Origin: an uncultured Robinsoniella sp.
Lineage (GTDB): Bacteria; Bacillota; Clostridia; Lachnospirales; Lachnospiraceae
NCBI GenBank assembly: GCA_900540475.1
Contig: UQGG01000015.1
Coordinates: 1 to 64,000 of the forward strand
DNA length: 64,000 nucleotides
Direction: 5' to 3'
Translations under genes and position numbers: made by a program
Notes under the pieces: model-generated
Seen by the model: the letters and a program-made list of their open reading frames with translations, nothing else
Databases searched by the model: none
What the model was told of the DNA's origin: nothing
Shown: in pieces, positions 16,233 through 24,522 of the stretch
Layout of the letters: every line of letters begins with the position of its first letter
Position numbering within the stretch: the first letter of the stretch is position 1

Positions 16233-18974
16233 TTAATTTATAATTAGTTCTCTATTATTAATACACTGCTGTGTATAATAATCCTGCAGGTTCCAAAGCT
16301 CTGCCTTCAGTTCATAGACACCGGAAGAAAGGGAAATCACAATTCTTTCTCCATCCTTCAGTATGCTGTCGGGTATTCCGTAAATAAATCCAGGATTTAC
16401 ACTGCCTTTGGGCAGTTTTATCATTGCCTGTGTGTTCACCGGTATCTGGCACTTCATGGAGAATTTTCCATGTTTCCACTCCCAGCTTGTAGCAATCTCA
16501 CCGTAAATGCTCTGATATCTGGCACTTGCAGCCGTTATTTCCCTGGATACGCCCGGTTCAAACAATATTTTCTTAAATCCGGGTTCCAATGCCTCGATTC
16601 CGGCTAGTCCCGAGATAAAGTAATCACCAATTGCTGCATATCCCTCATGGGAAATTGCATTCATAACCTGGGGATGTATGGTGCCGTCTTCAAAGATTGC
16701 ATCCCACCGCTCCCAGATTGTATCAGATCCCATTTTGTGCATAAATCCTATGCTGGGATAAGTACTGGCTGTGAGGAATTGGTTTGCCAGGTTATTCATT
16801 CCATATTTTTTCAGGGTCTTGAGAAAATATGGTGTTGTCGGCGTTCCCCCAAACCATCGGATATAACCGGATTTTAATAGCTGCTTCCGAAAATAAGCCA
16901 GCACCCTTGGCAATGCTTCCCGGGGTATCATGTCTGCATAAAGCGCCATCAGATAATCTCCCTGCTTCCCCCGCCGCAGCATACCGCTGCGTTCGATGAA
17001 GTTCTTCCGATATGCTTTTATAATGTTTTTGTTTAGGAGACGGTAACTGTCCGCTGCTTCATCTTCCACAGCTTCACACAGTTCTGCCATCATATCTGCC
17101 GCCACTGCATAGTGGGCTGTCCCCAGCATGAGGGAGGAGCATTCTCCATATCCATGGTTCGTATCCGAATGATCTGTTTCCTCCAGAATTCCCAGCCAGT
17201 CGCAGCTAGTGGCATATCTCAGAAAACGGTCACTGTTCTTCTCCAGAAAATTAAAGTATCTCTTCAATGGTTCCAGATAATATCTGACTGCATCCAGATC
17301 ACCATATATTTTATATAAAGCATGCACCATATAAAGCCCGTGATTAGACTGAAGATCTCCGATAAATGGCTCAATATCCTTCATGACTACAGCCGGAGCA
17401 ATGGCTTCCAATGCCCCATCCGCCCTCTGTCCGTCAAATATATCCCGGCACCACTTTTGTATGGCATCCCGCTGGTTGTTGAGATAAGACATGGCATACA
17501 TGAAGTGATTGCCCTCCATTCCCCATCCAAGCCTTTCATCCCTGGCTGTACAGTCCGTTGGAATCTCAAACATATTTGCCTTCTCTGTATTCCGGACCAT
17601 TTCAAAAACCTGATTAGCCATAGGAGCAGAACAGTGAAATCTGGTTGGATCCGGCAGTGCACTTCCCATTTGAATCCCTTCTATGGATAAAAAATCCACC
17701 GTCCCCTCAACCGTAATCTCCGCATAGCGAAATCCATGATAGGTAAATTCCGGCCGAAAATGTTCCTTTTCTGTTCCCTTTAGTATATAGGTATCCTCAC
17801 TTCTGGCGGATCGGTTGCCTTCCAGGTGAAGCTTTCCATGCTCATCCAGCAACTCCGCATGTCGCAGGGTAAAGCGGCTGCCTTTGGTCCCCGCTACCAT
17901 ACAGGCACACACGCCGCATACATAATGAGGAAACTCCAAAAGCATTTTATTATTTTCAACTCTGATTATCTCTGGAATAATATGGCTATGCTCAGCCACC
18001 CCCGGTCCTGGATGAGGTACTTTTTGAGGATTGCCCACGGCACCCGTATCCACCTGCTCCCAGTCCCCATCCGCAAAACCTGCCGAAGACCATCCTGCCT
18101 GTTCTAAATTTGCATCGTAAGTCTCTCCCTGAAAAATATCAGCCTCTCTGACCGGTCCATAGGAAGCCTTCCAGCTGGGATCTGTCCTTATGATATCACT
18201 GCTTCCGTCCTCGTAACGGATATGCAGTTCTGCGGAAACTCTTGGTTTAGAACCATACCACTCCCGGTTATTCAATCCCATATAGCCTGCATACCAGCCG
18301 TCTGCGAGCTTGATTCCAATCCCATTGCCGCCTGTCTCTATGTATTCCTCTGCCGGATAAACTCTGGTATACACTGTCTTCCGGTAATCGGAGAACCCGG
18401 GTATAAATGCATCACCCGTTACCTTTCTGCCATTTATTTCTGCCTCAATCAGTCCCAATGCGCTTACGTACAGCCTGGCAGATCTCACCGCCTTTCTGCC
18501 GGTAACTGTAAATTCCTTGCGCAGAAAGGGTACCGGAGGCAGATAATATTCATTTTTATGTGACTGAAAATCATCTGCGCAGTAAAAAGGCTTTTCCCTG
18601 TCAAAGGGTGCTCCCACCACCTTATCAAATCCAATCCATAGAGCTTTCCAGTTTTCTTCTCCCAAATCCGTTTCAAACCAGGTGGTATTGCTCCAGCCAC
18701 ATGATCTATTATCCTTATCCCAGACACGGACTTTCCAGTCATAGCGTTCTTTCCAGTTCAGACTGGGACCTTCATAAGGAATATACAGACACTGGCTGCC
18801 AGATCGTCTGCCGGATTCCCAGAGAGCCGTTTCTCCCTGTCCAACCCATATTTCATATCCTGTCTGTACCTGCCCGTTATCTTCTGCGGTAAGATTCCAG
18901 CTAAAAGTGACATTTTGGGGATCTACCTGAAGCGGACAACGTTTACCGCTGCATTTTAAATTTCTTATATTCAT
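16233..18974 (-). CDS. GH78-family alpha-L-rhamnosidase-like protein
   Basis: Predicted inverting glycosidase releasing terminal rhamnose. About 913 residues, cytoplasmic because there is no signal peptide. An N-terminal beta-domain (to about residue 110) is followed by the rhamnosidase N domain (YVSALGLIEAEINGRKV, FSDYRKTVYTRVY), a central beta-domain and an alpha/alpha-barrel with DCTARDERLGWG (Asp479, Glu480, Glu487 region) and NAISHEGYAAIGDYF near residue 810. In characterised members the general acid lies in the DERLGW loop. The family loop usually continues TGDAQ; here it is MEGNHF, a notable divergence. The frame opens at 19004, but the ATG at 18974 has AAGGA nine bases upstream. It is the first gene of the long operon. 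Confidence 0.88.
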   Translation of the reverse strand: MNIRNLKCSGKRCPLQVDPQNVTFSWNLTAEDNGQVQTGYEIWVGQGETALWESGRRSGSQCLYIPYEGPSLNWKERYDWKVRVWDKDNRSCGWSNTTWFETDLGEENWKALWIGFDKVVGAPFDREKPFYCADDFQSHKNEYYLPPVPFLRKEFTVTGRKAVRSARLYVSALGLIEAEINGRKVTGDAFIPGFSDYRKTVYTRVYPAEEYIETGGNGIGIKLADGWYAGYMGLNNREWYGSKPRVSAELHIRYEDGSSDIIRTDPSWKASYGPVREADIFQGETYDANLEQAGWSSAGFADGDWEQVDTGAVGNPQKVPHPGPGVAEHSHIIPEIIRVENNKMLLEFPHYVCGVCACMVAGTKGSRFTLRHAELLDEHGKLHLEGNRSARSEDTYILKGTEKEHFRPEFTYHGFRYAEITVEGTVDFLSIEGIQMGSALPDPTRFHCSAPMANQVFEMVRNTEKANMFEIPTDCTARDERLGWGMEGNHFMYAMSYLNNQRDAIQKWCRDIFDGQRADGALEAIAPAVVMKDIEPFIGDLQSNHGLYMVHALYKIYGDLDAVRYYLEPLKRYFNFLEKNSDRFLRYATSCDWLGILEETDHSDTNHGYGECSSLMLGTAHYAVAADMMAELCEAVEDEAADSYRLLNKNIIKAYRKNFIERSGMLRRGKQGDYLMALYADMIPREALPRVLAYFRKQLLKSGYIRWFGGTPTTPYFLKTLKKYGMNNLANQFLTASTYPSIGFMHKMGSDTIWERWDAIFEDGTIHPQVMNAISHEGYAAIGDYFISGLAGIEALEPGFKKILFEPGVSREITAASARYQSIYGEIATSWEWKHGKFSMKCQIPVNTQAMIKLPKGSVNPGFIYGIPDSILKDGERIVISLSSGVYELKAELWNLQDYYTQQCINNRELIIN

Positions 18975-19004
18975 TCCTTCACTTCCTTCAAGCATGCCTG
19001 TCAT

Positions 19005-19428
19005 ATATGAAGTGGGGTAGTGTTATAAAATCGTTTTCTTTTTCTTCGAAAAAAAAGAATTGAACCTGCTTTATCAAATGCCACAAATACCCGCTTGGAT
19101 TACTCCATCTATTTTCTGTTTCGCTCATGCAATCGTTTTTTTATTATGTCCTCATATTATTCCCTTTTTTATTATTTGTCAAATATTTTTGTTATCTTTG
19201 TCGTTTTCATAATTTTTATACCCATTGTTTTTGTGCATATTTAACAAAGCATTACTTCCATTTCTTACCATTAATGTCATAACATTAGGAAAAAAGGTTT
19301 TTCTATAAATCTAAAAATTCTTTTTTCATTTTTGCCTTTTAACGATTGACTATCCATATCGTTTCGTTTTATAATGTACCTACATAGTTACATAACATCC
19401 TAAATAAAATAGAAATGGGGGACTTCTT
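19005..19428. promoter_or_regulatory. AT-rich divergent intergenic region, kinase promoter and GntR-type operator
   Basis: Holds the promoters of the leftward GH78 operon and the rightward kinase. For the kinase, TTGACT (19346-19351) and TATAAT (19370-19375) are 18 bases apart. The word ATGTACCTACATA (19374-19386) overlaps the -10; thirteen bases are identical to the reverse complement of the operator core at 3415-3430. A separate palindrome TAATGT-CATA-ACATTA lies at 19272-19287 and might serve the LacI regulator. The GH78 promoter itself was not resolved. No gene seen. Confidence 0.65.
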
Positions 19429-20943
19429 ATGAAACAATACCTGCTGGCACATGATTTAGGCACTTCCGGAAATAAAGCTACTTTGTTCTGCACGGATGGT
19501 ACATTGGAAAAGAGCCGGATTGTCACCTACAGCACTCACTACTTTAACGACACCTGGGTTGAACAAAATGGAGATGACTGGTGGCATGCCGTCTGCTGCA
19601 GTACCCGTGAACTAATTGCAGAAACCGGAATTGCTCCACAACAGATTAAGGCCGTAAGCTTCAGCGGCCAGATGATGGGATGCCTCTGTGTGGACAGACA
19701 CGGACATCCGCTGCGCCCTTCTATTATCTGGGCAGACCAGCGTGCCGTATCCCAGTCCAAAGCAGTGGAGAATCAGATCAGCCAAAAAGACTATTATCAG
19801 ATTGTAGGGCACCGCAATACTGCTTCTTACGGCATCCAAAAATTTATGTGGGTTCGGGACCATGAACCTGAAATCTATAACCAGACTTATAAAATCCTGA
19901 ATGCCAAGGACTATATCGTCTTTCAGCTTACCGGTACCTTCTGCACCGACTACTCGGACGCTAATAGCTGCGGCTTCTTTGATCTTAAAACGTTTTCCTG
20001 GTCAGAAGAACTCTTATCTTATACCGGTATCCCTATGGATAAGCTGCCTGATCCCAAACCCTCCACGTTCTGTGCCGGGGGTGTAACTGCAGAAGCGGCG
20101 ATTCAAACGGGGCTGTCTGCCGGGACTCCGGTCATTATCGGGTCAGGAGACGGCGTTGCTACCAACGTAGGCGCCGGTTCCATTTCACCAGGAAAGACAT
20201 TTTGCTGTCTGGGAACTTCCGCCTGGATTACCACTACTTCGGACAGCCCCCTGTATGATCAGCAGATGCGCACCGTTACCTGGGCTCATATGGTTCCGGG
20301 TATGTATGCCCCTAATGGCACCATGCAGTATGCCGGAGGATCCTATAGCTGGCTGAAATCCGTCATCTGCCAGAAAGAGTCCGAAGAGGCGCAATTAGCT
20401 CAAACATCTGCCTACGATTTTATTAACCGGGAAATCAGCCAAAGTCCCATCGGTTCCAACCGTTTGATTTTCCTTCCTTATCTCCTGGGAGAACGTGCTC
20501 CACGGTGGGATGCCAGCGCTAAAGGTGCCTGGATCGGCATAAAACCGGAAACCACCAGAAACGATATTTGCCGCAGTGTATTGGAGGGAATTACCATGAA
20601 TCTCTCCCTCATACTGGATGTGCTGCGGCTGCAGACCCCGGTGTCTCAGATTATGGTTCTGGGCGGCGGCGCCAAAGGTGCTGTCTGGCGACAGATGATG
20701 GCTGATATTTTCAACACCGAGATAACGGTACCCGTCCTGCTGGACGAGGCAGGTGCCATGGGCGCAGCGGTAAATGCAGGTGTGGGAGCAGGCATCTTTA
20801 AAGACTTCAGTGCCATTGACAGATTTCTGGACATTCGTTCGGTACACCTGCCGGATAAGCAGGCAGCAGACGATTATCTGCCTGTAAAGGAATTGTTTAA
20901 TGATTGTTATGATGCTTTGAGGAATGTGTTTCAGAAAATGTGA
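19429..20943 (+). CDS. FGGY-family carbohydrate kinase, xylulokinase-like
   Basis: Phosphorylates a ketose or related sugar with ATP. 504 residues, normal length. Motifs: the phosphate-1 loop HDLGTSGNKATLF at the N-terminus, GQMMG near residue 84, WADQRA near 104, and GSGDGVATNVGAG with the likely catalytic base Asp241. The second domain carries LGGGAKGAVWRQMMADI and EAGAMGAAVNAGVGAG near residues 410-460. GGGGGA precedes the ATG. It is monocistronic, and its promoter carries the GntR-type operator shared with the dehydrogenase/deoC unit, so it may make the phosphate ester that the DeoC aldolase cleaves. The family also contains ribulo-, rhamnulo- and fuculokinases, so substrate is not certain. 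Confidence 0.9.
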   Translation: MKQYLLAHDLGTSGNKATLFCTDGTLEKSRIVTYSTHYFNDTWVEQNGDDWWHAVCCSTRELIAETGIAPQQIKAVSFSGQMMGCLCVDRHGHPLRPSIIWADQRAVSQSKAVENQISQKDYYQIVGHRNTASYGIQKFMWVRDHEPEIYNQTYKILNAKDYIVFQLTGTFCTDYSDANSCGFFDLKTFSWSEELLSYTGIPMDKLPDPKPSTFCAGGVTAEAAIQTGLSAGTPVIIGSGDGVATNVGAGSISPGKTFCCLGTSAWITTTSDSPLYDQQMRTVTWAHMVPGMYAPNGTMQYAGGSYSWLKSVICQKESEEAQLAQTSAYDFINREISQSPIGSNRLIFLPYLLGERAPRWDASAKGAWIGIKPETTRNDICRSVLEGITMNLSLILDVLRLQTPVSQIMVLGGGAKGAVWRQMMADIFNTEITVPVLLDEAGAMGAAVNAGVGAGIFKDFSAIDRFLDIRSVHLPDKQAADDYLPVKELFNDCYDALRNVFQKM

Positions 20944-20944
20944 A

Positions 20945-21097
20945 GAGGGTTCCGCATGGTTTACACAGGTCCCAGCCACTCATATGGAAAGGGGCAGCGG
21001 AAGTCCAGAGCATGTTTTAAAAGACTATGTCACACAGCTGTCGGAATACAATTTTAAACGTATTTTAACAAGCAGGGATACTATTTGCATGAAATAG
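20945..21097 (+). pseudogene. Possible remnant of a creatininase-like gene
   Basis: The 51-codon open stretch after the kinase stop reads as protein-like, with SPEHVLKDYVTQLSEYNFKR resembling the helix and strand that precede NGHGGN in creatinine amidohydrolase-family proteins. It has no start codon or ribosome site, lacks the metal ligands, and runs into the terminator. It could be coincidence. Confidence 0.22.
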
Positions 21098-21105
21098 TAT
21101 CCCTG
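21073..21105. terminator. Bidirectional terminator between kinase and alpha-glucosidase genes
   Basis: A perfect 14-bp stem, 21073-21086 with 21092-21105, closes a five-base loop. It lies between convergent genes and can serve both; flanking T-rich bases are modest on either side. Confidence 0.8.
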
Positions 21106-21113
21106 CCTGCTTC

Positions 21114-22781
21114 TTATAGTTCCAATAAATACACCCGCGCTTCATACGGTCTCAACTGCATTACATTTTCATATCCCGCCATCTCGTAATTACAGATTAA
21201 AATCCCGGCTTCTTTTTCCCGGTAACTATCCGGTACTTCAAATTCGATACTCTCTGCGGCAAAATTGCATACCGTCAGCAGTTTCTGGTCTTCATAACTT
21301 CTTTCATATACGAATAAATTGCGATCTTCCGGCAGCAGAAGCTGGAAATCTCCATATACAATGATCTCAAATCTTTTGCGCAGCTGAATCAGTTGTTTAT
21401 AATAATGAAAGATAGATGCCTCATCCTTTACCTGTGCAGCCGCATTGATCTTTGTGTAATTGGGATTTACGCCAAACCACGGTGTACCCGAAGTAAATCC
21501 TCCATGGGGCGAATCCTCCCACTGCATTGGTGTTCTGGCATTGTCACGGCTCATTGCGTGGATACAGCTCAGCATCTTCTCATCCGAATAGCCAAGATAT
21601 TTCGTATAGCGTTCGTAAGCAGCCTTTGTTTCAATATCCTCATATTCGTATACACTTTTTAAACGGATATTGGTCATTCCGATTTCTTCTCCCTGATAGA
21701 TGTACGGTGTCCCACGCATCATATGCAGGCAGGTAGCCAGCATTTTAGCAGACTCTTCCCAGAAAACACCGTCATCTCCAAACCTGGAGACAACACGGGG
21801 CTGATCATGGTTCTCCCAATAGAGACTGTTCCATCCTGCTCCTGCGAGTCCTTCCTGCCATTTTGCAAGAATCTCTTTTAGCTTCACCAGGTCAAATCTC
21901 TGATCGGACCATTTGCCATTTTCGTCCCCTTCCACATTGACATGTTCAAAGGTAAACATCATATTTAACTCATTTTCATTCTCATCCGTGATGTTTCTCG
22001 CCTGGTCTACATCCAGCCCCAGCCCCTCTCCCACGGTCATCATATCATATCTGGATAACACCTGTTCGTTCATCTCTTTTAAATAATCATGCATATGGGG
22101 ACCGCACACCACATAAGGGGCTTTTTCTGTATAGGGTGTTCCTTCTATCACTTCCCCTTCCGGGAATTCCGGCACTTTGGAGATGAGGTTTATCACATCC
22201 ATCCGAAACCCATCGATCCCCTTTTCCATCCACCAGGTCATCATCTCATATATTTTTTGACGAAGTTTGGGATTGTCCCAGTTGAAATCCGGCTGCTTTT
22301 TGGAAAAGAGATGGAGATAATACATTTCTTTTTCTTCATCGTATTCCCAGGCGGAACCACCAAAATAAGATTCCCAGTTATTCGGCTTTTCTTTTTCCCA
22401 TATATAGAAGTCCTGGCAGGGGTTTGCTTCCTTTCTCCTGCTCATCTGAAACCATTCATGTTCATCAGAGGAGTGATTCACAACCAGATCCAGCATGATC
22501 TTCAATCCCCTTTGGTGTGCTCCTTCTAAGAGGGCATCAAAATCTTCCATTGTTCCAAACTCGCTCATGATTTCCTGATAGCTGCTGATATCATATCCGT
22601 TATCATCATTAGGCGACTGATAAATAGGCGAAAGCCACAAAACATCTGCCCCCAGTTCTTTCAGATAATCCAGTTTTTCGATGATTCCGCCTAGGTCCCC
22701 GATTCCATCACCGTTACTGTCTTTAAAACTCCTGGGGTATATCTGGTATACCACACTTTCTTTCCACCATGTCTTTTTCAT
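21114..22781 (-). CDS. GH13 alpha-glucosidase (oligo-1,6-glucosidase/sucrase type)
   Basis: Retaining alpha-glucosidase of 555 residues, cytoplasmic. The start KESVVYQIYPRSFKDSNGDG and the blocks LDLVVNHSS, GFRMDVIN (nucleophile Asp195), TVGEG (acid/base Glu252) and NHDQPR (Asp326) define the GH13 catalytic triad and the oligo-1,6-glucosidase group. GDGIGDL near residue 25 is also characteristic. The C-terminal beta-domain (from about residue 480) ends in YEARVYLLEL. It is the last gene of the CUT1 transporter operon; with the GH32 gene nearby, hydrolysis of sucrose, isomaltose-type or fructosyl-glucoside oligosaccharides is likely. Confidence 0.94.
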   Translation of the reverse strand: MKKTWWKESVVYQIYPRSFKDSNGDGIGDLGGIIEKLDYLKELGADVLWLSPIYQSPNDDNGYDISSYQEIMSEFGTMEDFDALLEGAHQRGLKIMLDLVVNHSSDEHEWFQMSRRKEANPCQDFYIWEKEKPNNWESYFGGSAWEYDEEKEMYYLHLFSKKQPDFNWDNPKLRQKIYEMMTWWMEKGIDGFRMDVINLISKVPEFPEGEVIEGTPYTEKAPYVVCGPHMHDYLKEMNEQVLSRYDMMTVGEGLGLDVDQARNITDENENELNMMFTFEHVNVEGDENGKWSDQRFDLVKLKEILAKWQEGLAGAGWNSLYWENHDQPRVVSRFGDDGVFWEESAKMLATCLHMMRGTPYIYQGEEIGMTNIRLKSVYEYEDIETKAAYERYTKYLGYSDEKMLSCIHAMSRDNARTPMQWEDSPHGGFTSGTPWFGVNPNYTKINAAAQVKDEASIFHYYKQLIQLRKRFEIIVYGDFQLLLPEDRNLFVYERSYEDQKLLTVCNFAAESIEFEVPDSYREKEAGILICNYEMAGYENVMQLRPYEARVYLLEL

Positions 22782-22806
22782 TTTATAACTGCCCTTTCTT
22801 CTGCCT

Positions 22807-23631
22807 CTATTTCACTGCACCTTCTGTAACACCTTTTACGATGTATTTCTGACAGGTCAGATAGAAAATAATAATCGGAATCATACAAAGAATTAATCCT
22901 GCCGTCGCCAAATCCCATTTTTTTGTAAACTGACCAAAAAACAGGTAAGTCTTAAGCGGCAGTGTCTGCCAGCCTGGTTTGTTGATCACCAGTTGGGGAA
23001 GTAAAAAGTCATTCCAGATCCACATTACATTTATAATAGCCACCGTTACCATAATTGTTTTTAACAATGGCAGTACGATCAGGAAAAATATCTGGATCAT
23101 ATTACAGCCATCCAGTTTTGCTGCTTCTTCCAACTCCAGCGGAACGTTTTTGATAAAACCATGGAAAAGTACGATGGACATACTGCATCCGAATCCCACA
23201 TACATGAAGATAATGCCCTGACGGTTCATAAATCCCAGTGTATTCATAAAATCTACCAGCGGTAGCATTACACACTGAAACGGGATCAGAAGCGATGCTG
23301 CAAATACCATAAACATTACGCTACTGGCTTTTGTTTTATAGCGTACCAGCACCCATGCCGCCATGGAGGAGGTTATCACAATTAATATGGTGGAAATAAC
23401 CGTAATCATCAATGAATTCCCAAAGGATCTTAAAAAATCCAGCTTTTCTATTGCAAGGCTGTAATTCTTCATGGAAAACTCAGCCGGCAGTGCCAGGATA
23501 TCCAGATAAATCTCCTGGAGCGACTTAAAGGAACTGTTCAGAAGTACGATTACCGGAGCCAGAAATATGACTGCCAACAGAATACCTGCTATGATTATTA
23601 CATACCTCGAAATTTTTGTTTTTACAGTCAT
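22807..23631 (-). CDS. Sugar ABC transporter permease, CUT1/MalG type
   Basis: Inner-membrane subunit, 274 residues with six predicted spans. The cytoplasmic EAA loop reads ELEEAAKLDGCNMIQIFFLIVLPL at about residues 165-188 and contacts the ATPase. The start overlaps the stop of the upstream permease by one base (TAATG), and GGAGGTGGAAATG provides the ribosome site. No ATPase gene is in the operon; CUT1 systems often share a single MsmX-type ATPase encoded elsewhere, which is the likely case here. Confidence 0.94.
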   Translation of the reverse strand: MTVKTKISRYVIIIAGILLAVIFLAPVIVLLNSSFKSLQEIYLDILALPAEFSMKNYSLAIEKLDFLRSFGNSLMITVISTILIVITSSMAAWVLVRYKTKASSVMFMVFAASLLIPFQCVMLPLVDFMNTLGFMNRQGIIFMYVGFGCSMSIVLFHGFIKNVPLELEEAAKLDGCNMIQIFFLIVLPLLKTIMVTVAIINVMWIWNDFLLPQLVINKPGWQTLPLKTYLFFGQFTKKWDLATAGLILCMIPIIIFYLTCQKYIVKGVTEGAVK

Positions 23632-24497
23632 TACATTTCCACCTCCTTACTTTTCGTTAACTTCAGCTGTGTTAATGAAATCGCAGCAACTACAATTAAA
23701 AATATGACTGCCTTTGCCTGTGCCTGTCCGAAATGACCTTCACTAAAAGCTGTATTATAAATATTCAGCGCAAGCATCTGGGTACTGTTGTTAGGCCCTC
23801 CATTGGTTAATGCTACATTTTGGTCAAACAATTTAAAGGAATTGGAAATGGATAGAAAAAGTCCAATTGTAAATGCAGGAACGACCAATGGCAAAATAAT
23901 ATTTTTAAGCCTCTGAAGTCCGGTAGCGCCATCAATTTTGGACGCTTCAATTACAGAATCCGAAATGTTCTGGATTTGCGCAATGTAAATAATCATCATA
24001 TATCCAGCCAACTGCCAGGTAACCACGATCAGTAACCCGATAAATCCCGTCCCGGTATTGGACAGCCAGCCCTGCAGTGCCGTGATTCCCAGTTTTTTCC
24101 CGATGGCATCAAATACCTGCACGAAGATGAACTGCCATGTGAATCCTAAAAGGATTCCTCCAATAAGATTCGGCATGAAAAAAATCCCTCTCATCAGATT
24201 AGCACCCTTGAACTTCTGTGTAACCAGCAAAGCCAAGCCAAACCCGGTTACATTCACCGCTATAACAGCGCAGACTGCAAATGCAAAGGTAAATAAAAAA
24301 GCATGAATAAATTTAGGATCATTGGTGAATGCATTCACATAATTTGAAAGTCCCACAAAGCTTTTTTCTGCTCCTATTCCCTTCCAATCCGTGAAGGAAT
24401 AGTAGATTCCCCTAATCGTTGGTATCAGCTGTACCAATACAAATGCAATCAATGTCGGTGCCATAAATAACCAGAATCCCGCTTTTGACTTTTTCAT
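23631..24497 (-). CDS. Sugar ABC transporter permease, CUT1/MalF type
   Basis: Partner permease of 288 residues with six spans. The N-terminus (FWLFMAPTLIAFVLVQLIP) is the first membrane helix. The EAA-type loop reads VIEASKIDGATGLQRLKNI at about residues 188-206. GPNNSTQMLALNIYNTAF near residue 235 is a typical MalF-group segment. AGAGGAAGG precedes the ATG. It forms the translocation channel with the next gene. Confidence 0.94.
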   Translation of the reverse strand: MKKSKAGFWLFMAPTLIAFVLVQLIPTIRGIYYSFTDWKGIGAEKSFVGLSNYVNAFTNDPKFIHAFLFTFAFAVCAVIAVNVTGFGLALLVTQKFKGANLMRGIFFMPNLIGGILLGFTWQFIFVQVFDAIGKKLGITALQGWLSNTGTGFIGLLIVVTWQLAGYMMIIYIAQIQNISDSVIEASKIDGATGLQRLKNIILPLVVPAFTIGLFLSISNSFKLFDQNVALTNGGPNNSTQMLALNIYNTAFSEGHFGQAQAKAVIFLIVVAAISLTQLKLTKSKEVEM

Positions 24498-24522
24498 AAT
24501 TCCTTCCTCTTTTCATTATTTA

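Noticed and set aside
19005..19428. Riboswitch or small RNA in the long divergent gap
   Set aside because: The sequence is AT-rich without a conserved folded core that I can recognise; only promoter and operator words are supportable.
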